A DNA stretch of 64,000 nucleotides from the NCBI RefSeq assembly GCF_021768455.1, contig NZ_JAIZVX010000001.1, positions 1 to 64,000 of the forward strand, in the 5' to 3' direction. Of this stretch, positions 39,985 through 48,871 are shown one piece after another (position 1 is the first letter of the stretch; the number at the start of each line of letters is the position of its first letter). This stretch comes from Aquabacterium sp. GTDB taxonomy: Bacteria; Pseudomonadota; Gammaproteobacteria; Burkholderiales; Burkholderiaceae_C. The translations under genes and the position numbers were made by a program. The notes under the pieces were generated by a model. The model searched no databases, had not been told where the DNA came from, and saw nothing but the letters and a program-made list of their open reading frames with translations.

Positions 39985-41052
39985 ATGCGCAAGTTTTTCC
40001 AATCCTTGCTGGGGCGCCCCTCGGCACCCCAGCGACTCCAGGTGCTGCCCCAAGGTGTCACCGTGGACATCGCCCCAGGGCAGACGCTCCTGGAGGCGGC
40101 CCTGACCAACGGCATCGCTTACCCGCACGATTGCACCGTGGGCACCTGTGCCTCGTGCAAATCGCATCTCAAGCAAGGCCGGGTCAGAGAGGCCACGCCC
40201 TTTGGCTACACTCTCTCCAAGCTGGAGCTGGACGCGGGCTTCATCCTGGCTTGCCAGGCGTTTCCGCGCGATGAGCTCACCATCATCGAGGTCAGCCCGC
40301 AGTCCGCCGACATGCCGCCAGCCGAGCGTTTCGTTGGCACCATCACCTCGACCACGCCCCTCACGCACGACATCGTCAAGGTCTGCGTGCGCACGGACCG
40401 CCCCGTTCACTACGTGGCCGGCCAGTACGCCAGCATCACGGCCGAAGGCCTGCCGCGCGCCCGCCACTACTCTTTTGCCGATGCACCGCAGCGCGAAGGG
40501 CGCAAGGAGTTGACCTTCTTCATCCGCAAGGTGCCTGGTGGTGGCTTCACCGAAGCCCTGTTCAAGGGCGAGTTGACAGGCCAACCCCTCATCGTGAATG
40601 CGCCGCACGGGCACTTTCACCTCAGGCCAGGCAATGCGCCCATGGTCTGCGTTGTGGGCGGCAGTGGCCTGGCGCCATTGCTGAGCGTGCTGGAACATGC
40701 CCGCCGCATCCGCATCAAGCGTCCTTGCGTGGTCCTGTTCGGCGCTCGCACACAGGCCGACCTGTACATGGTCGACGCCCTGCAGGCCATTGGCGCCGCA
40801 TGGCTGGACGCCTTCACTTTTGTGCCGGTGCTGTCGCATGAGCCCGCCGACAGCGACTGGACTGGCGCGCGCGGCATGGTCACCGACCACCTGAGCACCG
40901 CCGCATCCGGCATCGACTGGGCCGTGGCCGAAGCCTACATGTGCGGCCCGCCGCCCATGATCGACGCGGCCATCTCTCGCCTGGTCGATGCAGGCATGCC
41001 GCTGGCCTCCATCTTCTACGACAAGTTCACTGACGGAAAGGACGCCCCATGA
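39985..41052 (+). CDS. xylA: XylA-like electron-transfer component: plant-type [2Fe-2S] ferredoxin fused to FAD/NAD(P)H reductase
   Basis: CTVGTCASCKSHLKQGRV...ACQAF ferredoxin Cys motif; ARHYSFADAP FAD site; VVGGSGLAPLLSVLEHA and MCGPPPMIDAAI NAD site. Confidence 0.92.
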   Translation: MRKFFQSLLGRPSAPQRLQVLPQGVTVDIAPGQTLLEAALTNGIAYPHDCTVGTCASCKSHLKQGRVREATPFGYTLSKLELDAGFILACQAFPRDELTIIEVSPQSADMPPAERFVGTITSTTPLTHDIVKVCVRTDRPVHYVAGQYASITAEGLPRARHYSFADAPQREGRKELTFFIRKVPGGGFTEALFKGELTGQPLIVNAPHGHFHLRPGNAPMVCVVGGSGLAPLLSVLEHARRIRIKRPCVVLFGARTQADLYMVDALQAIGAAWLDAFTFVPVLSHEPADSDWTGARGMVTDHLSTAASGIDWAVAEAYMCGPPPMIDAAISRLVDAGMPLASIFYDKFTDGKDAP

Positions 41053-41822
41053 ACGCACCACTTCCACAAACAGCACGAGCCCTCATGGCCGAGGCAGCAG
41101 CTCAAGTCGATCCCAAAGAGTTTGGCTACTGGCGCTTTTGCGCCTGGATGGGCCCGGTCTTCATGGGTGTCTTCATCGTCTTCTGGGGCATGATGGGGCA
41201 CAACATCCCCCCCTGGTCGGGCGACGCGCCTGCGGCCGATGTCGCCAACTGGTTCCGCGCCGAGGCCAACACCATCCGGCTGGGCATGGTCGTGGCCATG
41301 ACCTTCGCGGTCTGCTACGCGGTATGGGGGCTGGCCATTGGCCGCGTCATGGGTCACATCGTGGCCAAGGACAGCATCCTGGTTGACCTTCAGGTCTGGG
41401 GCGCCGGCCTGACCGTGGTGCCGGTGCTGGTGTCGACTTCTTTCTGGCTGACCGGCTCCTATCGACCGGACGCGCTGCCAGACAACATCCTGCAAATGCT
41501 GTATGACATGGCGTGGCTGCTGATCGACCTGGCCTATGCGGTCACGTCGGTGCAGATGTTTGCCCTGGGTGTCGGCATCTTGAAGGACAAGCGCGCCAAC
41601 CCGCTGATCCCCAAATGGTTTGCCTGGTATGGCATCTGGGTCGGCTTCATGTTCGTTGCCGAGTGCCTGATGCCCTTCTTCAAGAGCGGCGCTTTTGCCC
41701 GCCAAGGTGTGCTGAATTTCTGGATCGAATTCATGATCTGGTTCGTGTGGGTGCCCACTCTGAGCTTCTTTGCACTCAGGGCCATCAACCGCATCGAGCG
41801 CGAAAGCAGGATGGCGCCTTGA
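41049..41822 (+). CDS. Polytopic membrane protein, 257 aa, unknown function (paralogue of 42754..43494)
   Basis: 4-bp overlap with xylA-like gene; RFCAWMGPVFMGVFIVFWGMMGHNIPPW, several hydrophobic spans. Confidence 0.8.
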   Translation: MNAPLPQTARALMAEAAAQVDPKEFGYWRFCAWMGPVFMGVFIVFWGMMGHNIPPWSGDAPAADVANWFRAEANTIRLGMVVAMTFAVCYAVWGLAIGRVMGHIVAKDSILVDLQVWGAGLTVVPVLVSTSFWLTGSYRPDALPDNILQMLYDMAWLLIDLAYAVTSVQMFALGVGILKDKRANPLIPKWFAWYGIWVGFMFVAECLMPFFKSGAFARQGVLNFWIEFMIWFVWVPTLSFFALRAINRIERESRMAP

Positions 41823-42433
41823 GCAACGCTCTGCCTGCGGTTGGAACGCCGCGCACCCAGGCCAACGCCAGCGCCCAGGTGCGCACCCTGGTGGGCGACA
41901 GCGGCCTTTGGTTCTTCATCGCTGCGGACACCCTGGCCTTTGGCGTGTTCTTTCTGGTCTTCACGATCGGTCGACATGCGCAGCCAGCCTTGTACGAGAG
42001 CGCAGCTCGCCACCTCCAGGTTGAACTGGGCCTGCTCAACACCGTGATCTTGCTGAGCAGCGGCGCACTGATGGCACAAGCCGTGCTCGCCGCGCGCCGC
42101 CTCGACCGCGCGGCCTTGTGCCGCCACCTCGTTCTGGCCATGCTCGTGGGCAGCGCCTTCGCGGTGAGCAAGGTCTGGGAGTACACCAACAAGATCCAGG
42201 CGGGCATCACCCTGCTGACGAACGAGTTCTACATGTACTACTTCGTGTTCACAGGCGTGCATTTCCTCCACTTTGTGGTGGGCATGGTGGCGCTGATGGT
42301 GGCCCTGTCCAAGGCACGGCAGGACGCCATGGGCCCGGAATTGACCGGCTGGGTCGAGTCCACAGGCGCCTACTGGCACATGGTGGACCTGCTGTGGATC
42401 ATGCTCTTTCCCCTCCTCTACCTGCAGCGATGA
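41819..42433 (+). CDS. Cytochrome c oxidase subunit III-like (NorE-type) membrane protein
   Basis: TTG start overlapping upstream stop (TTGA); VGDSGLWFFIAADTLAFGVFFLVF, NEFYMYYFVFTGVHFLHFVVGMVALM, GAYWHMVDLLWIMLFPLLYLQR. Confidence 0.85.
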   Translation: MSNALPAVGTPRTQANASAQVRTLVGDSGLWFFIAADTLAFGVFFLVFTIGRHAQPALYESAARHLQVELGLLNTVILLSSGALMAQAVLAARRLDRAALCRHLVLAMLVGSAFAVSKVWEYTNKIQAGITLLTNEFYMYYFVFTGVHFLHFVVGMVALMVALSKARQDAMGPELTGWVESTGAYWHMVDLLWIMLFPLLYLQR

Positions 42434-42702
42434 GCCAAGCCACCCACACCCCTGCCGACGTCACCCGCGTCTGGTTGCTGCTGCTGGCCATCACCGGCCT
42501 AACGACTTATCTGGTCGAGTGGGGCTCGGTGAGCCCTGCCGTCACGACGACCGCCGCGTTGTGCGCGGCTTCGTTCAAGGCTCGCCTGGTCATCCTGAAC
42601 TACATGGAATTGCGCGACGCCCCGCTGGCCTGGCGCTCCATTTTCGAGGCATGGAACATCGCCTGTCTGTGCCTGATCCTCGGTGCCTATTGGTGGCGCT
42701 GA
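42430..42702 (+). CDS. Cytochrome c oxidase subunit IV-like (NorF-type) small membrane protein
   Basis: 90 aa; VWLLLLAITGLTTYLVEWG...FKARLVILNYMELRDAPLAWRSIFEAW; 4-bp overlap with COX III-like gene. Confidence 0.8.
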   Translation: MSQATHTPADVTRVWLLLLAITGLTTYLVEWGSVSPAVTTTAALCAASFKARLVILNYMELRDAPLAWRSIFEAWNIACLCLILGAYWWR

Positions 42703-42753
42703 GCCCCTGATGCAAGCGCTTGCCCACCACCTCCATTGAATGGGAACCTTTGA

Positions 42754-43494
42754 ATGCCCAACAACACCCCTCTGTCCATCAAGCAGCGCTATGCCCTTTT
42801 GCGAACCTGCGCATGGGCTGGCCCCATTTTCCTGGCGGGCTATGTCCTGTCCTGGGGCGTGATGGGGATGAACATTCCGCCCTTGCCTGCCGGCATCGAC
42901 GTCAATGCCTTGCATGCGCACTACCTTGAGCACAGTTACCGGCTGCGCGGCGCTTTTGTCTTGAGCGTCTTTTTCATTCCCTTCTACTTCGCGTTCAGCA
43001 GTGCCGTGTCTCGGGTGATGCAACGCATCGAAGGGGCGGATGGGCCCATGGCCATCGTCGAGCAACTCGGCGGGGCCACGACCACCGTGGTGGGCATGGT
43101 GGCTGGCATCTGCTGGCTGACCGCAGCCTACCGCGTGTCCGAGTTCACCCCCGCGCAAGTTCGTGGACTGCATGACTTTGGCTGGCTCTTCTTCGACACA
43201 ACCTACATGGTGACCGGCTTGCAGATGCTGGCCATGTCCAACGTGTTTCTCCGCGACCCGAGGTCCGAGCCCCTGATCCCGCGGTGGCTGTCGTGGTACG
43301 CGATTTTTGTGGTGCTCGCTTTTCTGCCCCTCAGCCTGATGCCCTTTTTCTACGAAGGCGCCTTCACATGGGCTGGCACCTTCTGCTACTGGGTCTCGCT
43401 CGGCTCATGGTTTGTCTGGCTGACCTTGCTGAGCTGGTACATGTTTGTCGCCATCAACCGTCTGGAAGAAGAAGAGCGCACCAGCCAGACGTGA
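42754..43494 (+). CDS. Polytopic membrane protein, 246 aa, unknown function (paralogue of 41049..41822)
   Basis: RTCAWAGPIFLAGYVLSWGVMGMNIPPLP parallels RFCAWMGPVFMGVFIVFWGMMGHNIPPW in the first copy. Confidence 0.8.
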   Translation: MPNNTPLSIKQRYALLRTCAWAGPIFLAGYVLSWGVMGMNIPPLPAGIDVNALHAHYLEHSYRLRGAFVLSVFFIPFYFAFSSAVSRVMQRIEGADGPMAIVEQLGGATTTVVGMVAGICWLTAAYRVSEFTPAQVRGLHDFGWLFFDTTYMVTGLQMLAMSNVFLRDPRSEPLIPRWLSWYAIFVVLAFLPLSLMPFFYEGAFTWAGTFCYWVSLGSWFVWLTLLSWYMFVAINRLEEEERTSQT

Positions 43495-43588
43495 GCACGT
43501 ACACCGTCGCCCAGCTCGCAAGGGTGATGACACCTCCTGCACGCCGCGCCTTCCGCGTTCGCGCATTGACCTCAGAAAGGACAACCGC

Positions 43589-44383
43589 ATGTCTGAAGCA
43601 TTCACCTCACTGAAGCTCACCCGTGATGCCGGCCTGGCCACGCTCACCATGACCCAGGCCCAACGTGGCAACCCGATTGACGGGACCTTCTGCCGCGAGT
43701 TTCGGCAAGCCGCCTTGAGCTTGTGGAACATGCCTGGGCTACGTGCCGTGCTGCTGCGCGCCGAAGGCCCCAACTTCAGCTTTGGCGGCGACATCAAATC
43801 CTTCGCGCCGCTACGCGAGAACCTCGGCGCGCCCATTCGCGAGTGGACGGCCGACCTGCATGCTGGCCTGTCTCGCTTCTGGCAGTTGCCAGTGCCGGTC
43901 GTGGCCGAGGTCCAAGGGTGGGCCATGGGGGGCGCCGTGGGCCTGCTGGCAGGATGCGACGTGGTGGTGGCCGCACAGTCGGCCAAGCTGGGTTCGGCCT
44001 TTGCGCAATTGGGCTTCAGCTGCGACTCGGGCTCCAGCGTGACGCTCAGCGCCCGCATGGGCGCGGCCAGAGCGCGGCGCTTCACCTTGCTGGCCGAGGT
44101 GCTCAAGAGCGAAGAGGCCCTGCAGGCCGGCCTGGTGGACAAGGTCGTGGCCGACGAGGAGCTGGCCGATCACTGCCAGATGCTGGCCACCGGCCTGGCC
44201 CAAGGCCCCTCGGTGGCCTACGGCGAAATCAAGCGCCTTTTCCTGCGCGTGGGTCAGCAATCCATGGAAGCGCAGCTCGAAGACGAGGCCTTGACCCTGG
44301 CTCGCGTGGCGGGCAGCCAGGATGCCCAGGAGGGCATTGCCGCCATGGCCGCACGCCGCAAGCCCAACTTTGTTGGCGCCTGA
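43589..44383 (+). CDS. Crotonase-family enoyl-CoA isomerase/hydratase (PaaG-like active-site arrangement)
   Basis: GPNFSFGGDIKSFA, GWAMGGAVGLLAGCDVVVAA; LGFSCDSGSSVTLSARMG in place of PGAGGTQRL. Confidence 0.85.
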   Translation: MSEAFTSLKLTRDAGLATLTMTQAQRGNPIDGTFCREFRQAALSLWNMPGLRAVLLRAEGPNFSFGGDIKSFAPLRENLGAPIREWTADLHAGLSRFWQLPVPVVAEVQGWAMGGAVGLLAGCDVVVAAQSAKLGSAFAQLGFSCDSGSSVTLSARMGAARARRFTLLAEVLKSEEALQAGLVDKVVADEELADHCQMLATGLAQGPSVAYGEIKRLFLRVGQQSMEAQLEDEALTLARVAGSQDAQEGIAAMAARRKPNFVGA

Positions 44384-44409
44384 GCTACCGGGCAGAACGG
44401 AGCAACACC

Positions 44410-44781
44410 ATGAAACTGAGCTTGAGGCATGGCTTCTTTCTCGTCGTCGGCATTGCCGCGCTGTTCCTGACCTGGCCTCATGCCTTGGAATGGATGCGGC
44501 AGGGCGGCAACATCCTGAACCCCATTCAGTTCTTTGCCGACGCGATCAACGCAGGCGGCACCGCGGCCTTCCTCAGCATCGACATGGCCATCGCCTGGGT
44601 GGTGTTCATGGTGTGGGTGGTGATCGATGCCCAGCGCATCGGGATGGGCATCAAATGGGGCTGGTTCTTTGTGGGCCTGTCCTACATCGGTGTGTCGATG
44701 GCGTTCCCGATCTACCTGGTCACCCGCGAGCGCTTCATTGACGCCCGCAAGCAGGCCGAGGCCCAGCCGGGGCTCAACTGA
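44410..44781 (+). CDS. DUF2834-like small membrane protein
   Basis: 123 aa, ~3-4 hydrophobic spans; FFADAINAGGTAAFLSIDMAIAWVVFMVWVVIDAQRIGMGIKWGWFF. Confidence 0.7.
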   Translation: MKLSLRHGFFLVVGIAALFLTWPHALEWMRQGGNILNPIQFFADAINAGGTAAFLSIDMAIAWVVFMVWVVIDAQRIGMGIKWGWFFVGLSYIGVSMAFPIYLVTRERFIDARKQAEAQPGLN

Positions 44782-44804
44782 ATCGACGCTTAACACACCC
44801 AACA

Positions 44805-44835
44805 AAAAGGGCCAGGGTGATTCCCTGGCCCTTTT
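44805..44835. terminator. Strong bidirectional Rho-independent terminator
   Basis: AAAAGGGCCAGGG-TGATT-CCCTGGCCCTTTT perfect 13-bp arms between convergent operons. Confidence 0.9.
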
Positions 44836-44849
44836 CACGTCAGGCTGGC

Positions 44850-45758
44850 TCAGGCCAGACCACCCCAAGGCAACCGGAAACCGCCCTCGCACAAACCATG
44901 GCCCCGAGTGCCATCGTCGAGCTGGTAGGCCATGATCTGCTCGCACAGCACAAAGTCGTCCTGCGGGAACAGCCAGCGGAAGACTGGGCGCCCCGTCACC
45001 TCCTGGCGCTTGCCGGTTTCATCCTTGAAAGCCCAGTGCAGCGTCTTCACGGTGAAAGGGTCCGCCAACTCGTATTCATTGTGGTCCTCGATGTCCTGCA
45101 CGCGCAGCCAGCGCTGGCCATCGTGGTACATGCGCAGGTAGCCGCTGCGCCCCTGCGTGTCGATGCCCCGGATGCCGCAGAAGGTGCGGCCGTCCTCGAA
45201 GACGGGCCAGGCCAGTCGGTAATGCTTCAAGGACGCCCAGTTGCGCACACCGGCGGCCACATCGCGGAAGCCATGGGCATCGATCTCGATGCGACGGCCC
45301 CGCACGGTCATGTGGCCGCGCACCTTGCAAGGCCCTTCCAGGTGCACATGGGCAATGTCATCCGAAAAATTGCCGCTCTCGCCCGAGCTCATGGCGATGC
45401 TGTCCGCCAAGGTGTGCAAGGTCTCCCAGACCAGGTCCAGAGAGAACTCGCCCTCGTCAAACCGGATGCGGCACTTCTTCAGGGGCTCGATCACCTCCAC
45501 ATGCATGCCGGCGATGTGCATGCCGCCTGCAGGCCGCTCCTTGATGTAGGGCAGTTGCAGATTGGTTCGCGTGAAGATGGGCAGGCCATCCTGAAAGGCA
45601 ATCAGCCAGCTGTTCGATTGCTGGGCATATTCCAGCAGGCCAATGCGGATCAGGCAACCTGCATTGGTTTGAGGGTCATAGGCATTGAAGTAATAGCTCT
45701 GGTTCCATTGGGCTTCGCCTTGGCCCGCCACATGGGCTTCAAATTTCTCGTGGTTCAT
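44850..45758 (-). CDS. CrtC/lipocalin-like protein (DUF7064/7065-type), function unknown
   Basis: 302 aa; HVHLEGPCKVRGHMTVRGRRIEIDAHGFRDVAAGVRNWASLKHYRLAWPVFEDGRTFCGIRG; downstream of APH-type kinase. Confidence 0.6.
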   Translation of the reverse strand: MNHEKFEAHVAGQGEAQWNQSYYFNAYDPQTNAGCLIRIGLLEYAQQSNSWLIAFQDGLPIFTRTNLQLPYIKERPAGGMHIAGMHVEVIEPLKKCRIRFDEGEFSLDLVWETLHTLADSIAMSSGESGNFSDDIAHVHLEGPCKVRGHMTVRGRRIEIDAHGFRDVAAGVRNWASLKHYRLAWPVFEDGRTFCGIRGIDTQGRSGYLRMYHDGQRWLRVQDIEDHNEYELADPFTVKTLHWAFKDETGKRQEVTGRPVFRWLFPQDDFVLCEQIMAYQLDDGTRGHGLCEGGFRLPWGGLA

Positions 45759-45778
45759 GTTTGCTTCCTGTGCAGGCG

Positions 45779-46342
45779 TCATCGCGCCTCGGTGGATGTC
45801 GATGGGTCAAAAACGGCGGCCAGCAACGTGCCGATGTCGGGCAGGTCCTCCGGCCTGGCTTCCCAGCCCTGCGCGACCAGCCAGGCGCGCTCACGCAGCA
45901 ACTGGGCCCGGCTGGTGTCGAGCACAATGCGCTCCAGCGCGGTGGGGATTTCTGCCTTCGCATAAGCCTCCTGCAGGAAGCTGCCACTGACGGCGCGCAA
46001 CTGCCGCACGGCTTCCAGCACCTCCTGGGGCTCGGCCATCGCACGGGCCCGCACCTGGCTGGCCAGCGCCACACCTTGCTTGAGCGCCGCGGCGCTGGCC
46101 TCGCTGGCCGCGTCACCATCGGCCAGAGCAAGCAGTTGTTGGCCCATGTCCAGCAGGCGGGTCAACTCGTCACAGTCGTAGCGGTACTGCAGGGGCAGCT
46201 GCTTGCTCATCAACTGCAGCAGACCCATGCACAAGCGGGCCTGCTCTTGCGCCAGCTGATTCTGGTCGTCAATGGCGGGCAGGATCACATCGCTCATGGC
46301 CTTGAGGATGCTGCGGATCTGGATGTCGGGGCGCATCTGCAT
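45779..46342 (-). CDS. Hypothetical protein, 187 aa (possibly DUF6285-like), linked to phosphotransferase
   Basis: Start taken at MQMRPDIQ; SILKAMSDVILPAIDDQNQLAQEQARLCMGLLQLM; sits between APH and CrtC-like genes. Confidence 0.65.
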   Translation of the reverse strand: MQMRPDIQIRSILKAMSDVILPAIDDQNQLAQEQARLCMGLLQLMSKQLPLQYRYDCDELTRLLDMGQQLLALADGDAASEASAAALKQGVALASQVRARAMAEPQEVLEAVRQLRAVSGSFLQEAYAKAEIPTALERIVLDTSRAQLLRERAWLVAQGWEARPEDLPDIGTLLAAVFDPSTSTEAR

Positions 46343-46343
46343 G

Positions 46344-47576
46344 TCAGGCTCCTTGTTCAATCAGGTTTTGCATGTCGGCCATCAACATGGCGCTGATACC
46401 CATGAGCCAGGTCACCAGCACGTCCTGGTGCGTTTTGCCATTTCGTGCAATGCGGTAGCCCGTGCCCAAGGTCAAGGTCACCATCGAATACGCGTTGTAG
46501 ACCTTGTACCAATGCAGCGCCTTGGGGTTCACCGTCAGACCGCTGGCTTGTTGGTAGGCATCGAAGAAGGCGCCCTCAGGCATCAGGCCGCACACCAGGA
46601 ACTGCCCCTTGTCATCGTTGCTGCCGAAGGCGGGGCTGGTCGTCCAGGCCAGATCCTGGTGGGGGTCACCGATGCGGCCCAGCTCCCAATCCAGCCAGGC
46701 AGATATCCGGCAATCGGCCTCGGTGAACAGGAAGTTGCCCACACGGTAGTCGGAATGCACCACGCAGGGCTTGTCCAGCACCGGCATGTGTCGTCGCAGC
46801 CATGCCGAGACCAGCCGCATCAAAGGCACGTCCTCATCGGCGTCTTCTTCCCAGACGCGCTCCCAGTTGTTGACGCCCCACAAGGCGCATTGCGTGCCCG
46901 GCTCGGGTACGTCGAAGGCCGACAGGTCTGCCTGCCGGTGGTCCATGCGGTGGATCAGGGCCAGATGCTCGACAAACTGCGGGGCCAGCTTGTGGCGAAC
47001 GGCGTCGGGCAGCCTGGTCTGCAAGCCACTGACCCCGCTGGTGGTCTGGCTGGGCTTGGTCACCCCCTCGGCAAAGCCGTAGACCAGTGCCGGGTAGGGC
47101 AGAAACTCTCCGTGGGCGTCGCACCAGAAGACCGGAGGCACCGGCACGACGGCCTGCGCCGCCCGAATCAGCTGGTACTCGCGCAGGCGGCTGGTCTCGA
47201 CGATGGACTCGGAAGGCTCCATGCGCAAGACCATGCGCGTCAGCTGGTGGCCAACACCCGGTTGCGTCCAATCCAGCACGAAGGACATCTGCAATTTGGA
47301 CGCACCGCCAGACAGCCAGCGTGCTTCTGTGATCTCGAAGGCGCCTTTGTGATGGGCGGCGATCAGCGCCTTCACGCCATCGACCAGGGTGTGCAGGGCC
47401 AATGGCGCAAAGCCGGGGCCGGCGCGACGCTCCAGGCGCCTGGTGAGGATGCGGTCGATTTCCCGCTCGGTCGGGTAGCGCTGACGCATGGCAGCGATCC
47501 ACGCTGCGGAAGGTTTGTCTCGGTCTATGACTTGCATGGGCATTCCTTGTTGGGCAAGGCCGTTCGACAGGTGCAT
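46344..47576 (-). CDS. APH-family phosphotransferase (aminoglycoside-phosphotransferase fold)
   Basis: VVHSDYRVGNFLFTEADCRISAWLDWELGRIGDPHQDLAW catalytic loop and DxD-type metal site. Confidence 0.88.
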   Translation of the reverse strand: MHLSNGLAQQGMPMQVIDRDKPSAAWIAAMRQRYPTEREIDRILTRRLERRAGPGFAPLALHTLVDGVKALIAAHHKGAFEITEARWLSGGASKLQMSFVLDWTQPGVGHQLTRMVLRMEPSESIVETSRLREYQLIRAAQAVVPVPPVFWCDAHGEFLPYPALVYGFAEGVTKPSQTTSGVSGLQTRLPDAVRHKLAPQFVEHLALIHRMDHRQADLSAFDVPEPGTQCALWGVNNWERVWEEDADEDVPLMRLVSAWLRRHMPVLDKPCVVHSDYRVGNFLFTEADCRISAWLDWELGRIGDPHQDLAWTTSPAFGSNDDKGQFLVCGLMPEGAFFDAYQQASGLTVNPKALHWYKVYNAYSMVTLTLGTGYRIARNGKTHQDVLVTWLMGISAMLMADMQNLIEQGA

Positions 47577-47597
47577 GCCACCAAAGGTGGTCTGCGC

Positions 47598-48866
47598 TCA
47601 GTGGCCTGCGCGCCGCAAGGCGTCAGGCTGAAAATCCTGGGTGCGCCCTGCCTGACCAAATTGCCAGGGGGCGCTGTAGCCGTTGTCCAGCCCCGTGAGC
47701 ACATAGCTCTTGTTGCTGAAATCGAACCACCACTCGAATCGGTAAGCAGGTACGGGCACCGTGTAGACCTGCATCAGACCGTGTACGCCCGCCCGCCACA
47801 GCTGGCCCTTGGCGTCATAGGCCTCGCTGAGCAACACGGCCCAGCTGTCCTCGTCGAGATAGAAAACGCGGCGCGCGTAGACATGGGTCTGCCCGGCCTT
47901 GAGGGTGGCCTCGACCTGCCACACCCGATGCAGCTCGAAGCGCATCAACTCCGGGGCAGGTGATCCTGGCAAGGCGATGCGTGTGTACGGGATGCGCTTG
48001 TCCGCGATGCGGTAGTTGTTGTAGGGCACGTAAAGCTCACGCTTGCCCACCAGCGTCCAGTCGTAGCGATCAGGTCGGCCGTTGTAGCCATCGTATTGGT
48101 CGACGATGGCCAGGCCGTCCGCGGCGTTCTGCGCGCTGTCATAGGCCAGGTCGGGTGCCCGCCGAACACGCCGCTGACCGGCGTTGTAAACCCAGGCACG
48201 GCGCTCGGCCTGTGTCCTGGGGTCTGGCTCGTGCACGAGGTAGATCGTGCCCACCAGATCGGCCGGGCTCAGGAAGTGCAGCCTGGACACGAACAACCGA
48301 TCGGGCTGATGCTCGTCGAGCAACGCCTCATAGACCTTGTCTTCATGGACCCCAATTTGCTGGGCGTGGCCATTGGCTCGCACAACAAAGGTGTCCACGT
48401 CGCGCCTGACGCCCCCGCCCTGGTCACGCAGCAGGTGGTTGGTGATGGCCTCCAGCCCATTGCGTGGCGTCACAAAGGGCACTGCCGCGGCATTGGCCCG
48501 GAAAGCTGCCGTCCGGTGGCTGGCATACACATGCATGCGAAAGGCCGGCGCCTGCTTGAGCAAGGCCAGCAAGCCAGGGCTCAGACAGGGCTGATGGGTG
48601 GGCGAGGCGGCACTTGCCGCGTCGATCACGTGCAAGGGCTTCTCGTCAGGGAAAGGGTCGACCAGGCCCTGCCCCGCCAGCCATCCCGGTGGAGGCTGAG
48701 ACAGCCCACCGCGCCACGGCGGAATGCTGCCCTGGGCGTTACCCGCGAGCTCGGCGCCCACTGACGTCAGCCCGACGGGCGCCCCCTGCGCAGACATAAC
48801 CCACACAAGGCTCAGCCTGACAGCGCACCCAAGGGCCCCTGTCATCCCGAGTCGGTACGCCGTCAT
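47598..48866 (-). CDS. DUF1329-family protein (copy 2)
   Basis: AWVYNAGQRRVRRAPDLAYDSAQNAADGLAIVDQYDGYNGRPDRYDWTLVGKRELYVPYNNYR; paralogue of 52316..53671. Confidence 0.88.
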   Translation of the reverse strand: MTAYRLGMTGALGCAVRLSLVWVMSAQGAPVGLTSVGAELAGNAQGSIPPWRGGLSQPPPGWLAGQGLVDPFPDEKPLHVIDAASAASPTHQPCLSPGLLALLKQAPAFRMHVYASHRTAAFRANAAAVPFVTPRNGLEAITNHLLRDQGGGVRRDVDTFVVRANGHAQQIGVHEDKVYEALLDEHQPDRLFVSRLHFLSPADLVGTIYLVHEPDPRTQAERRAWVYNAGQRRVRRAPDLAYDSAQNAADGLAIVDQYDGYNGRPDRYDWTLVGKRELYVPYNNYRIADKRIPYTRIALPGSPAPELMRFELHRVWQVEATLKAGQTHVYARRVFYLDEDSWAVLLSEAYDAKGQLWRAGVHGLMQVYTVPVPAYRFEWWFDFSNKSYVLTGLDNGYSAPWQFGQAGRTQDFQPDALRRAGH

Positions 48867-48871
48867 GTCAC

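Noticed and set aside
41819-42702. COX III/IV pair as part of an ordinary terminal oxidase
   Set aside because: No COX I/II, NorB/NorC or cytochrome genes in the window; operon is instead a hydroxylase operon
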